64,000 nucleotides of DNA, from contig NZ_BMPD01000004.1 of assembly GCF_014647415.1 (NCBI RefSeq), forward strand, positions 124,001 through 188,000, written 5' to 3'. Both the position numbers and the translations under genes were made by a program. Under the pieces are notes generated by a model. It had not been told where the DNA came from. It worked only from the letters and a program-made list of their open reading frames with translations, and searched no databases. This document shows, piece after piece, positions 35,879-44,560 of the stretch. Source of the DNA: Haloarcula sebkhae (GTDB taxonomy: Archaea > Halobacteriota > Halobacteria > Halobacteriales > Haloarculaceae). Each line of letters opens with the position of its first letter. Within the stretch, counting starts at the first letter, position 1.

Positions 35879-36355
35879 TCAGATGAGCCGTGGCAGTCTG
35901 GTCGGCTCTTCGTGGGATGGTTCTCCCATCACTGGGACCTCTTGCCAATTAAACAACCCCAGTCGGAACAGCCGGTAACTGTAGGGCTCCCCGTGTGGGG
36001 CGAACACGACGAGCGCGAACTGGTCACGGATGTTCCGCCGGTCGGTGCCCGTCAGACCGGACGGCGTCGACGCCGACGTGTGTGAGTGATAGAACACCCG
36101 AGGCTCCGGCGGAACCTGATCGGGTACCGTGGCGGAGAACCGACGCCGCGGCCTCGGTGAAACATTTTCGAGCGGGACGTGATCGGTCGCATACAACTGG
36201 TCATCCTGTCGCGTACACGCGAGGTATCCCCCAGCCTCGTGGGGATGACTCGCCGCGATGTGCGCCGCTATCGCGTCCCGAACCTCGTCGGGAACCGTGA
36301 GCGCTCGGGCCCGATGACTGAAACGCACAGTACCTACAGCAGGTGACCGAGACAT
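35879..36355 (-). CDS. JAMM/MPN-domain metalloprotease
   Basis: This 158-residue protein has the JAMM zinc site: Glu40 (HPHEAGGYLA), His90-x-His92 (YHSHTSAS) and, after PSG, Asp105 (LTGTD). It is related to the haloarchaeal desampylase HvJAMM1, which removes ubiquitin-like SAMPs from target proteins (family knowledge). The spacing between the second His and the Asp is 12 residues, against the usual 10. The long frame back to 36523 is not conserved-looking, so I start at the ATG at 36355. It lies alone between two transporters. Confidence 0.78.
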   Translation of the reverse strand: MSRSPAVGTVRFSHRARALTVPDEVRDAIAAHIAASHPHEAGGYLACTRQDDQLYATDHVPLENVSPRPRRRFSATVPDQVPPEPRVFYHSHTSASTPSGLTGTDRRNIRDQFALVVFAPHGEPYSYRLFRLGLFNWQEVPVMGEPSHEEPTRLPRLI

Positions 36356-36568
36356 AGAGTTGTTTCGACTGGCCAGCCGGTAGTGTGTGGCCGGCTCACT
36401 GGCTTCCGGAGCCGCAAGCGGGGTTTCGCAAGCCCACAAAGATGATTCTCTATGTGGCGCTACGCTTATGTCGCCGGCCTGTTCATCCAGTTCACCGGCG
36501 TTGCGGCCTGCGAGTCGGCACACATTTCGTCGGCGGTTTTATCGGGTAGGTGATATAATCTCTAGCAT

Positions 36569-37999
36569 ATGGTTGACCAGCCTGTCGATGCCGACGCAGC
36601 GGGCGAGAACATCGCCGGTGAGGTACCTGCTGAGGAGCCGGAAGCCGTCACCGACGACGCAGTCGTCCACGACGACAACGTTGAACTGGAACGGACTATC
36701 GGGCTGGTCGGTGGGCTGGCAATCGGAATCGGGACGATGATTGGTGCCGGAATCTTCGTGTTTCCGGGGCTGGCGGCCGCCAACGCTGGGCTTGCAGCTA
36801 CCCTTTCGTTCGCAATCGGCGGGCTGATCGCGTTGCTCGTGGCGCTTCCGACCTCCGAACTCGCGACGGCGATGCCACGGAGCGGTGGCGGGTACTATTT
36901 CATCTCACGGGGAATGGGGACGGCATATGGTGCGATCGTCGGTCTCGGGTTGTGGCTCGGGCTGATGTTCGCCTCGGCGTTCTATCTGGTCGGACTCGGC
37001 CACTACGCGAGCGCCGTGTTCGCTGAGCTAAACGTCGCGCTTCCGTTCAGTCCAGTCATCGGCATTGGGTTGCTGTTCGGGGCTGCACTGACGGCATTGA
37101 GTATCGGTGGCACAGAGAACACCGCGAAGATTCAGAACGTGGTGGTGGGGGTCCTCCTCGTCGTGCTCACGGGATTCCTTTCCTACGGTGTCCTCGACGC
37201 TGTGGGCGTCTTCGGCGGCGGCACCGTGCCGGAGCAGTTCTTTTCCAGGGGGTACTTTCGGGTTTTGACGACCGCTGCGCTCGTGTTCACGTCGTATCTG
37301 GGATTCGCCCAGGTCGCAACTGTCGCAGGTGAAATCAAACAGCCGGGTCGGAATCTTCCGCTGGCGATGGTCGGCTCGGTCCTGATTGTGACCGTTTTTT
37401 ACGTCGTGACGATTTTCGTCGCGACCAGCGCCTTCGGCGCTGAACGTCTCGGGGAGTTCGGGGAGACAGCGATGGTCGAAGTCGCCCGTGAGTTCCTCGG
37501 GTTACCCGGGGCGGTCGCGATTCTGGGTGCCGGACTGTTGGCGACGTTTTCCAGCGCGAACGCGTCGATCCTCAGTGCTTCGCGGGCGGTGTACGCGTTG
37601 AGCCGTGATGCCTTGCTCCCCAGAAAGGCGAGCGAGGTCAACCTCCGGTACGGCACGCCACACATTGCGTTGCTCTCTGCTGGCGGCCCGATTCTCGTCC
37701 TCGTCGCCACTGGTCGGGTCGAACTCCTCGCCGAAGTCGCCTCGTTCCTCCACCTGATTATGTATGGGCTGATGTGTATCGCCCTGCTCGTGTTGCGCCG
37801 TCGCAATCCGGAGTGGTACTCACCCAGCTATCGAGTGCCGGGCTATCCGGTGGTCCCGGCCGTGGGCGCGCTCGCGAGTTTCGGCCTGATCGTCTTCATG
37901 CAGCCCGCGTCAATCGCTATTGGCGTCGTTGTCATGCTCGCCTCGTACCTCTGGTACCGTTATTACGCTGGGGACGTGACACTCAAGGGAGATATCTGA
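36569..37999 (+). CDS. APC-family amino-acid permease
   Basis: This 476-residue transporter has 12 predicted helices. A 45-residue acidic N-terminal tail precedes the first helix, which has the family motif [14 protein letters not shown]; the second helix and loop ([34 protein letters not shown]) are also typical. It should exchange or import amino acids or amines. The gene ends two bases before a Usp-domain gene in the same direction. This pairing of permease and Usp is frequent in haloarchaea and suggests stress or nucleotide control of transport. Confidence 0.9.
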   Translation: MVDQPVDADAAGENIAGEVPAEEPEAVTDDAVVHDDNVELERTIGLVGGLAIGIGTMIGAGIFVFPGLAAANAGLAATLSFAIGGLIALLVALPTSELATAMPRSGGGYYFISRGMGTAYGAIVGLGLWLGLMFASAFYLVGLGHYASAVFAELNVALPFSPVIGIGLLFGAALTALSIGGTENTAKIQNVVVGVLLVVLTGFLSYGVLDAVGVFGGGTVPEQFFSRGYFRVLTTAALVFTSYLGFAQVATVAGEIKQPGRNLPLAMVGSVLIVTVFYVVTIFVATSAFGAERLGEFGETAMVEVAREFLGLPGAVAILGAGLLATFSSANASILSASRAVYALSRDALLPRKASEVNLRYGTPHIALLSAGGPILVLVATGRVELLAEVASFLHLIMYGLMCIALLVLRRRNPEWYSPSYRVPGYPVVPAVGALASFGLIVFMQPASIAIGVVVMLASYLWYRYYAGDVTLKGDI

Positions 38000-38001
38000 A
38001 T

Positions 38002-38736
38002 ATGACCGACCGTCTATCGATACTCGTTCCGATCCGCGTTCTTGAGGGAGAGTCGATCCCGGAGGGTGTCCCCGAACTGCTCGCCCATGCGCACGTTGTC
38101 CTGCTGGGGTATCACGTCATCCCGGAGCAGACTGCGGCCGGACAGGCGCGGATGCAGTTCGAGGATCGGGCCACGGAACGGCTCGATGAGTACGAGGAGA
38201 TGTTCGAGGACGCCGGAGCCACCGTCGAACGGCGACTCGTGTTCACCCATAACGGCCAGAAGACCATCGACCGCATGATCGCCGAGCACGACTGCATGGC
38301 TGTCCTCGTTCCGAACGCTACGGGACCGGTCGAAGACGTACTGGTCCCAGTCCGTGGGGCTATCGGCGTTGACCGTCTTGCCCGCGTCGTCGCCAGTGTG
38401 TTCGGGAACATGGACGCCGACGTGACGTTATATCACGTTGCGGACGAAGACACAACGGACGACGATATCCAGACACTGCTTGGCGGAATGGCGGACCGGT
38501 TGGCGGAGTTCGGCATGGACCCGTCGACTATCGAGACACGGATCGACCGCGACCAGAACCCCCTTGACGCAATTGTCGACGTAGCAGACGCGTTTGACAC
38601 GGTCGTGATGGGTGAAACCGACCCGTCGCTGGCGACGTTCGTGTTCGGAATGCCAGCCGATCAGGTCGCCAACCGGTTTCTCGGGCCGGTGTTCGTGGTC
38701 CAGCGGGAGCGCGCTGCAGCGGACGAAGACGAGTAA
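38002..38736 (+). CDS. Universal stress protein-like regulator of the APC permease
   Basis: This 244-residue protein has two Usp-like halves: residues 1-110 (LSILVPIRVLEGESIPEGVP) and 110-235 (DVLVPVRGAIGVDRLARVVAS). A weak nucleotide loop VMGETDPSLATFVFGMPADQVAN is near the end. It begins two bases after the permease stop and is therefore cotranscribed; the family commonly accompanies APC transporters as a separate protein or fused domain. It probably modulates the transporter in the cytoplasm. The longer frame beginning at 37774 overlaps the permease and is rejected. Confidence 0.83.
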   Translation: MTDRLSILVPIRVLEGESIPEGVPELLAHAHVVLLGYHVIPEQTAAGQARMQFEDRATERLDEYEEMFEDAGATVERRLVFTHNGQKTIDRMIAEHDCMAVLVPNATGPVEDVLVPVRGAIGVDRLARVVASVFGNMDADVTLYHVADEDTTDDDIQTLLGGMADRLAEFGMDPSTIETRIDRDQNPLDAIVDVADAFDTVVMGETDPSLATFVFGMPADQVANRFLGPVFVVQRERAAADEDE

Positions 38737-38799
38737 CTCGCCCTCATTCAGTATTCGGTCGGCTGGATAGCTGTCTGTGTCTGCGCTCCTGTCATGCCC

Positions 38800-40416
38800 T
38801 CAGTGCCCCACTGCCCACGGATAGCCACCCGTCGCCGCGTGGGCGTGGTCGTGTTCAGCGTCAGTTCTGCGCTCGTCTGCACTAGTCCGCACGATGTCGT
38901 CGACCCGCAGGATCTGTGTCACAACAGCGACTGCCCGTTGCAGCGCACTCCTGAACACTGTGGCTGGTTCCAGAACACCCGCCGCAATCATATCTCGGGG
39001 ATGGCCATCGGGGCCGACACCGACTGTCTCTGAACCAGCGTCGTGCCGCCGTTTTATCGTCGTCAGCGTGTTCAGTGAGTCCGCACCCGCGTTCGTGGCC
39101 AGTGTCCGTGGGATGGCTTCCAGCGCGGTCCCGAACCCATCGAACACGATCTGTGTCCGGTCCGGTATCCCACGGGACAGGGCGGCGATGTCCATCGCCA
39201 GTGCGGCCGGCACCGCACCGCCGCCCGGCAGGAACGCGCCGTCGTCGAGTGTGACACGAGTAACGTCGATACAGTCTGCTACGATTCGGCGGACCTCTTC
39301 TGCAACGTGTGGCGTGCCGCCACGGAGCAGCAGTGTTGCTCGTTGTTCCTCGGGGCAGCCCTGCAAGGTAAGCGTCTGTGTGGTCCCGACCGTCCGCTGT
39401 ATGACCGATTCGACAGTGCCGGTGTCATCCACAGTCAGGTCGTCGACGGCCATCACTGGCGTGCTTCCTGTCGCCCGGGCGATGACATCGAACTCGTCCC
39501 GCCGGGTCCGCTCGACGGGGAGTACACCTCGTTGAGCGAGCGCGGTTCTGACCGCCTCGTCGATGGTTTTCTGGCAGAACAGGACGGTCGCACCTGACTG
39601 CACCACTTGCTCTACCAGCTCCGTTTTCCGGTCCTGTTCGTGGTTCTGAAACGCGTTCCGCTGTGTCGCGTCTTGTAGCTCCACCGATTCAATACTGGTC
39701 GGTTCCTCGATGCCGATTTCGGCGTCGACCATCGCGATAGCCGGCTCGTCGTGCGTTTGGATGCTTGGGTGACTGAGCGCTTCAAGAGATGTCGAAGAGG
39801 TTTCCAGATCGACTACCACCCCGTCGAGACAGACGGAGTCACGAAGTTCGCCGCCGGGGTAGGACTTGAGCGTAAGCCTCGATGTGTCGAAATCGACCGC
39901 CTGCAGCGCACTGAGGGTCAGTTCGGCGAACCGGTCGGTCGAAGCGTCGTCCCATCGTCCCGTGACGGCAGTCTTCGCAATCTGTGTCAGTCGGTCGTCG
40001 TGCCGGCTGTGCAGGCTACGTTCGTACTGCTCAAGTTGGTCAAGGGCGGCCTCGACAGCCCTGACGTAGCCATCGATGATTGTCGTCGGATGAAACCCGT
40101 CTGAACGAAGCGTTGCAGCCTCCTCAAGCAGCGCACCGACCAGCACAACTGCCGTCGTCGTCCCGTCCCCGACGGCACTGTCCTGTGCAGTCGCGGCCTG
40201 CTCGACCAGCCGCCCGACTGGATGCGTGATATCCATCCACTCTATGATACTCGACCCGTCGTTGGTGACGATGACCGTTCCGTTCTCGCCGACGACCATC
40301 TTGTCCAGCCCATTGGGCCCGAGCGTCGTTCGGATTGCGTCGGCGAGTTCGCCTGCGGCGGTGTGTGTGGTGTTCGGCTCGGCACTGCCGTCGTCAACAG
40401 TCGTCTCTCCCAACAT
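38800..40416 (-). CDS. Divergent thermosome-like group II chaperonin subunit
   Basis: This 538-residue protein shows the chaperonin nucleotide site: TLGPNGLDKMVV, TNDGSSIIEW, GDGTTTAVVL (residues 83-92) and DDGAFLPGGGA. It lacks the usual GGM repeats at the C-terminus and ends instead in an Ala/His-rich tail (AEHDHAHAATGGYPWAVGH). The apical region is diverged from standard thermosome subunits, so it may be a specialised or minor subunit. It follows the formamidase gene by 34 bases on the same strand and is probably cotranscribed with it, which is unusual. Confidence 0.82.
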   Translation of the reverse strand: MLGETTVDDGSAEPNTTHTAAGELADAIRTTLGPNGLDKMVVGENGTVIVTNDGSSIIEWMDITHPVGRLVEQAATAQDSAVGDGTTTAVVLVGALLEEAATLRSDGFHPTTIIDGYVRAVEAALDQLEQYERSLHSRHDDRLTQIAKTAVTGRWDDASTDRFAELTLSALQAVDFDTSRLTLKSYPGGELRDSVCLDGVVVDLETSSTSLEALSHPSIQTHDEPAIAMVDAEIGIEEPTSIESVELQDATQRNAFQNHEQDRKTELVEQVVQSGATVLFCQKTIDEAVRTALAQRGVLPVERTRRDEFDVIARATGSTPVMAVDDLTVDDTGTVESVIQRTVGTTQTLTLQGCPEEQRATLLLRGGTPHVAEEVRRIVADCIDVTRVTLDDGAFLPGGGAVPAALAMDIAALSRGIPDRTQIVFDGFGTALEAIPRTLATNAGADSLNTLTTIKRRHDAGSETVGVGPDGHPRDMIAAGVLEPATVFRSALQRAVAVVTQILRVDDIVRTSADERRTDAEHDHAHAATGGYPWAVGH

Positions 40417-40450
40417 TAGTGTCGACAGCCCGTGTTGTCTCTAGCCCTCA

Positions 40451-41722
40451 TTACAGCGGGTCGTCAGTGACACAGAGGTCACCGCGGTCGGTGCTGTTGT
40501 GCTCGATCCCCTCTGGAGACGCATCGAAGTCGAACGCGCCAGTCGGGAGCGCCAGCGTCGAGCAGGCGTTTGGCACGTCCACGACGCCGCTCTGTCGCCC
40601 TTCAACCGGGACGGTACCGAGGATGTGCAGCGCCTGCTGGCCGGTGTAGCCGAACTGCTTGAGGTAATCGATAGCCTGGAGACAGGCCCGCCGATACGCG
40701 GTGTGGGAGTCGATGTACTTCTGCTCGCCGTCCTCAGTGACGGAGTAGCCACAGAAGGTGACGTAGTCTTCGAAGTTCGGTCCGCGGTGACCCGGCTCGA
40801 AGATCGGGTGGTCGACGCCGAATTTCTCTATCCCGTCTTTCACGAGGTCGAATTCGAGATCAACGTAGGCGGCCATCTCGATAGCGCCACAGAAGGATAT
40901 CTCGCCGTCGCCCTGCGAGGCGTGGAAGTCACCGATGCCGAACTTCGCCCCCTCGACGTACACCGGGAAGTACACCGTCGACCCGATGGAGAGGTCCTTG
41001 ATATCGTGGTTCCCGCCGTGTTCCCGGGGCGGAACGGTCCGGGCCGCGACCTCTGCTGCCTCCTCGGCCTCGTCGGGGTCCATCTCGCCCATGAGCGCAC
41101 CGTCAGGCGTCGGTGGGTTCGCCACGGCTGGCTCTTCTTCCCCGGTCGGATGGTTCGGTATGGATTCCGGGTCCTCGGCGTGTTTGTCGATGAGTGCCTG
41201 TTCGCGCTCGTTCCATGCTTCCAGCAGTTCCTCGCTGGGCGCACACCCTGCAAGGCCAGGATGGATCTTCCCCTCGTACTCGACATCGGGAATGTGGCGC
41301 GAGGAGACCGTGTAGCCGTCGATGTCCCAGATGGATTTCGCTGCCTTGGGGAAGTGGTCGGTCAGGAACCCGCCGCCGTTTTGCTGGGAGAACGTGCCAG
41401 TGAACCCGAACTCCGAGCGGTCGTTGAGCGGCCCCATGTCGTGGAACTCGACTTTCAGGAGGTCACCCGGCTCGGCACCGTTGACGTGAACGGGCCCTGC
41501 GAGATAATGCACTTGCGAGAGATCCACGTCGCGGACCTCGTTGGCGTTGTCGTTATCGGTTATCTGTCCGCCAGTCCAGTCGAGCGCTTCCAGTCGCATG
41601 CTCTCGCCGGGGTCTGCTTCGACAACCGCCGGGATGTCCGGGTGCCACCGATTGAACGGGTTCGCACCCGGCTGTTCGTCTGGCGCGCTGTCGACATCTA
41701 CCTCGAACTTCGTTTCTGGCAT
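40451..41722 (-). CDS. Acetamidase/formamidase
   Basis: This 423-residue hydrolase belongs to the FmdA/AmdA family. It has PFNRWHPDIPAVVEADPGESM at the start, HYLAGPVHVNGAEPGDLLKVE, and the conserved FGIGDFHASQGDGEISFCGAIEM core with its metal or catalytic His and Cys. It cleaves formamide or acetamide to ammonia and the acid in the cytoplasm. An acidic insert (about 170-225) is longer than in bacterial enzymes. ATG at 41722 is preferred; another ATG at 41752 is in frame. It probably leads the transcript that continues into the chaperonin-like gene. Confidence 0.9.
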   Translation of the reverse strand: MPETKFEVDVDSAPDEQPGANPFNRWHPDIPAVVEADPGESMRLEALDWTGGQITDNDNANEVRDVDLSQVHYLAGPVHVNGAEPGDLLKVEFHDMGPLNDRSEFGFTGTFSQQNGGGFLTDHFPKAAKSIWDIDGYTVSSRHIPDVEYEGKIHPGLAGCAPSEELLEAWNEREQALIDKHAEDPESIPNHPTGEEEPAVANPPTPDGALMGEMDPDEAEEAAEVAARTVPPREHGGNHDIKDLSIGSTVYFPVYVEGAKFGIGDFHASQGDGEISFCGAIEMAAYVDLEFDLVKDGIEKFGVDHPIFEPGHRGPNFEDYVTFCGYSVTEDGEQKYIDSHTAYRRACLQAIDYLKQFGYTGQQALHILGTVPVEGRQSGVVDVPNACSTLALPTGAFDFDASPEGIEHNSTDRGDLCVTDDPL

Positions 41723-42165
41723 TACGACTACAGTATCGGATAGATTACACATAAGTGTTCGGACGGTTGACGTTTAGAAATTACAGTTTCAGCCGATAGT
41801 CAACAGTATTCAGATGGGTTTTTCCGTCATATAACCACATATATGCATAGATGAGGAGTATAAGTGTACGTGGGCGACAAGAAGATTCAATTTGATGTCC
41901 TATTAGTTTTGTTTATGATAGATGTGGATAGTCGCTGATTATAGATTATCTTGCTACGGTCTATCACGCATCATATTGCTGGTGCATGGGCCGATTGATC
42001 ACGCAGAATCATCGGAACTCAGCTGGGTCGTGAAACCAGTCCCAAACTGGGAGCTCTGCAGCATTGATACACACTCACAGCCAGAGATTACACGAAAGTA
42101 GGCGAACGGCGGTTTACGAGAGTCACACCAGATTCTCCAAATATTCGAGGGCACAAGCACCGTGT
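41723..42165. other. Divergent intergenic region between formamidase and SCO1-like genes
   Basis: About 440 bases contain no supported gene. Bases 41760-41960 are strongly A/T-rich and must hold the formamidase promoter. A small hairpin CCAGT/ACTGG with a five-base loop is at 42036-42050. An open frame runs into the SCO1-like gene from 42064, but its 34 extra residues precede the Tat signal and are not likely to be translated. Confidence 0.45.
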
Positions 42166-42843
42166 ATGCGCAGACGGACGGTTCTCAAATCGACCGGTGC
42201 GGTTGGAACAATTGTTGGAGTTGCCGGGTGTCTCGGTGGTGGTCGCTTCGGCGATTCGAATCCCGATGTTGTCCTCGAAGAGCCCGATCGGGAGTTCGAG
42301 AGCAGCGACGTTCCGTATCCTGCATGGGGTGAGCAGATTCCGGACGTGAGCGTCTCCACACCGACCGAATCACGCGAGGTTCGGTTGCGCGATATCGAAA
42401 CGCCGGCCCTCCTCACGTTCTTCTACAGCCACTGCCAGACTGTGTGTCCTGTCCTCATCTCGACCCAGCGGAACATTCAGAGCCACGCACAGAACAACGG
42501 CTACGCCGATGCGGTCACGTTTTTCCCGATGACCTTCGACCCCGGCCGTGATACCGCAGACCGTCTCGGGGCGTATGCCGACGAGATGAACGTCGACGCC
42601 GATAGCGAGAACTGGCAGTTCCTTCGACCAGCGTCGAAGCAGCGGGCGAAGGAGGTCATACAGGACCAGTTTGGGGTAATGTTCCAGCGCACTGACCCCG
42701 AGGACATGGATATGTACATGTTCACGCACACAGCACTGACGCTACTGGTCAACGCCGATGGGTTCGTCGAGCGTGCCTACCGCTCGAAGTCGCCGGACGA
42801 AGAAACCATCATTGCTGACCTGAAGACGGTGAGAAACGCGTGA
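42166..42843 (+). CDS. SCO1/SenC-type copper/thiol lipoprotein
   Basis: This 225-residue exported protein has a Tat-like N-terminus (RRRTVLKSTG) and a lipobox VAGC at residues 19-22. The thioredoxin-like domain has the SCO copper site, Cys90-x3-Cys94 (SHCQTVCPV) with the distal His188 in MFTHTAL. SCO proteins deliver copper to, or reduce, the CuA centre of cytochrome oxidase on the outer face of the membrane. It is the first of three overlapping genes (SCO, TlpA-like, CcdA-like), a coherent set for extracytoplasmic copper and disulfide chemistry. Confidence 0.88.
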   Translation: MRRRTVLKSTGAVGTIVGVAGCLGGGRFGDSNPDVVLEEPDREFESSDVPYPAWGEQIPDVSVSTPTESREVRLRDIETPALLTFFYSHCQTVCPVLISTQRNIQSHAQNNGYADAVTFFPMTFDPGRDTADRLGAYADEMNVDADSENWQFLRPASKQRAKEVIQDQFGVMFQRTDPEDMDMYMFTHTALTLLVNADGFVERAYRSKSPDEETIIADLKTVRNA

Positions 42844-43367
42844 ACCGCCGACAGGTCGTTGCGGCGATGGCCGGGCTCGGTCTCACTGGTGGGAGTCTCT
42901 GGGTTGCCCAGAACGGGCTGTCGGGTATCCAGCCCCGAGACACAGACCAGCTTCCGATTCGTGTTGAGACGCTTGATGCACGCGGCTCGTCGGCAGGCGA
43001 GACGGCCGTGCCGACGCCGGGCACTGTCACGGTCGTCGACCTGTTCGCCACGTGGTGTGCGCCCTGTGACGACCAGCTCGAGATACTCGATGCGATTCGG
43101 TCCGAGTACACGGACGTGTCGTTCGTCTCAGTGACGAACGAGCGGCCCAGCGAGACACTGACAAGGGCTGACATCAGCGAGTGGTGGAACCGCAATGGCG
43201 GTGCCTGGACTGTCGGCCTTGACCCCGGCAGCGAGTTGCTGGCGGCGTTCGGAGCCGACGGACTTCCGTACATCGCGATTGTCGACGAGAGCGGGACTGT
43301 CCAGTTCGGCCACAGCGGGCTTGCCGAAGACGAAACGCTTCGAGACGAACTCGACGCGCTGGTGTAA
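42840..43367 (+). CDS. TlpA-like thioredoxin-fold protein
   Basis: This 175-residue protein has an N-terminal hydrophobic segment (VVAAMAGLGLTGGSLWVA) that anchors or exports it, and a TlpA/ResA-type thioredoxin domain with WCAPC (Cys73, Cys76) and the cis-Pro loop GADGLPYIAIVDESG. It would reduce disulfides in SCO or apo-cytochromes outside the membrane. The GTG start overlaps the SCO stop by four bases (GTGA), which indicates translational coupling. Electrons would come from the CcdA-like protein encoded next. Confidence 0.88.
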   Translation: MNRRQVVAAMAGLGLTGGSLWVAQNGLSGIQPRDTDQLPIRVETLDARGSSAGETAVPTPGTVTVVDLFATWCAPCDDQLEILDAIRSEYTDVSFVSVTNERPSETLTRADISEWWNRNGGAWTVGLDPGSELLAAFGADGLPYIAIVDESGTVQFGHSGLAEDETLRDELDALV

Positions 43368-43368
43368 G

Positions 43369-44028
43369 ATGGCTGGTGTTGCCGTCCTCGGGACACTCGC
43401 GTTCGCCGCGGGCGCTGGCATCACGACGTTTTTCGCTCCGTGTGCGTTCCCGCTTCTCCCGGGGTACATCGGATATTACCTGCGTGAAAGCGACGAGAAT
43501 GTAGGGATGCTGCCACCGGCCACTGCCGCTGCTGGCGGAGCGCTTGTCGCGCTCACTCTCGTCGCTCTACTCGTCCTTGCACTCGGGCAACCACTAAAGA
43601 ACGCTCTTCCGATGCTCGAACCAGTCATCGGGCTCGCTCTGGTCGTGTTCGGTGCCCTGATGCTCATGAACCGCGAGCCAGAACTTCGCGTCCCGCTGCC
43701 ACAGCGACCGGCGTCAGTAACCGGATTCGGCGTGTTCGGTGCTGTGTACGCGGTCGCAGCAGCGGGCTGTGTCGTGCCGCTGTTCTTCGGCGTCGTCACT
43801 CAGGCGCTTGCACTGCCAGTCCACACAAGCGTTCTCGTCCTGACAGTGTACGCGCTCGGGGTAGCGCTTCCGCTTGTCGGTGTGACACTTCTCGCGGATG
43901 TTGGCATCGATCTCTGGCAAAACTTCGGCACGTACCTGCAACGGATACACCAGATCGCAGCCGTCGTGATGATCTTAGCTGGTGGTGGCCAGATCTACCT
44001 CGCGGTGTTCGAACTGGGCGTTGTGTAA
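43369..44028 (+). CDS. CcdA/DsbD-like transmembrane electron carrier
   Basis: This 219-residue protein has six membrane helices. Two conserved cysteines lie in helices 1 and 4: TTFFAPCAFPLLPGYIGYYL and AAAGCVVPLFFGV. This is the CcdA pattern for moving reducing power from cytoplasmic thioredoxin to outside thioredoxin-like proteins. Its ATG follows the TlpA-like stop after one base, and it closes the three-gene operon. Confidence 0.88.
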   Translation: MAGVAVLGTLAFAAGAGITTFFAPCAFPLLPGYIGYYLRESDENVGMLPPATAAAGGALVALTLVALLVLALGQPLKNALPMLEPVIGLALVVFGALMLMNREPELRVPLPQRPASVTGFGVFGAVYAVAAAGCVVPLFFGVVTQALALPVHTSVLVLTVYALGVALPLVGVTLLADVGIDLWQNFGTYLQRIHQIAAVVMILAGGGQIYLAVFELGVV

Positions 44029-44218
44029 TTGTAATCGAGCGGCGGATGATTCCCCGCGAACGCTGCCTGTTCGTCGCTCCCAGCGTCGACGGCGACAGAT
44101 CAACGATGTGGCTACGAACACTTCGATACAGAACAGTGACGCTGTCTGGGTGTGCGTGGTACCGACGCAAGCTACAGTGGGTCGCGTCGCTCATCGGCGC
44201 GTAGGAATAGGTATGAAT

Positions 44219-44340
44219 GGTGGCGGCGAACCGCGTTTCCCAGAGGCTCGCGCACTCCAGTACTCCCCGGAACGCTGGTGGGCTTATCTTCCGTGTTCGG
44301 GATGGGTACGGGAGGCAACCCCACCGCTGTGGCCGCCTAT
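44219..44340 (-). rRNA. Solitary 5S ribosomal RNA gene
   Basis: Read on the minus strand, the 122 bases start ATAGGCGGCCACAGCGG and end GTTCGCCGCCACC; the two ends pair as helix I. The interior contains CCCATCCCGAACACGGAAG and GGGGAGTACTGGAGTGCGCG, which are haloarchaeal 5S landmarks. Compared with the Haloarcula 5S rRNA as I remember it, I see one internal change near the 3' side (AAACGCGG for AAACCCGG) plus small differences at the 5' end. No 16S, 23S or tRNA gene is adjacent: the neighbours are ccdA-like and nitroreductase genes. A TATA box lies 26 bases upstream, so it may be transcribed on its own. Confidence 0.93.
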
Positions 44341-44361
44341 ACAATAATTCTCGTGGCCACA

Positions 44362-44369
44362 CTTATAAG
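44362..44369 (-). promoter_or_regulatory. TATA box of the solitary 5S rRNA gene
   Basis: The sequence CTTATAAG is palindromic. Its centre is about 26 bases upstream of the 5S 5' end on the minus strand, which would put the transcription start at the first base of the RNA. This is the spacing expected of a dedicated archaeal promoter. Confidence 0.6.
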
Positions 44370-44560
44370 CGTAGCTACTTGGAGACAGGAACTACCTGGA
44401 CACAGTTCAGCCGCTCAATAATACAGTATCGAAGCACGGAGGACGCGACTCGCTCCGGCGCTCTGTTCCGGAGTGGTAACATGCCGTCCGTGATCGGCGG
44501 TACCTAAGTGGTACCTACGTTCGTTGCGACCTATACGGCGTTCAGAACGAAGCTAGCCGC

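Noticed and set aside
44046-44204. 52-residue plus-strand frame after the CcdA-like gene
   Set aside because: Composition is mixed, there is no ribosome site or TATA box, and no hydrophobic or metal pattern that would support a real small protein.
44499-44520. Near-exact 11-base tandem GGTACCTAAGT/GGTACCTACGT
   Set aside because: Only two copies with a mismatch, downstream of nitroreductase; too short to distinguish from chance.
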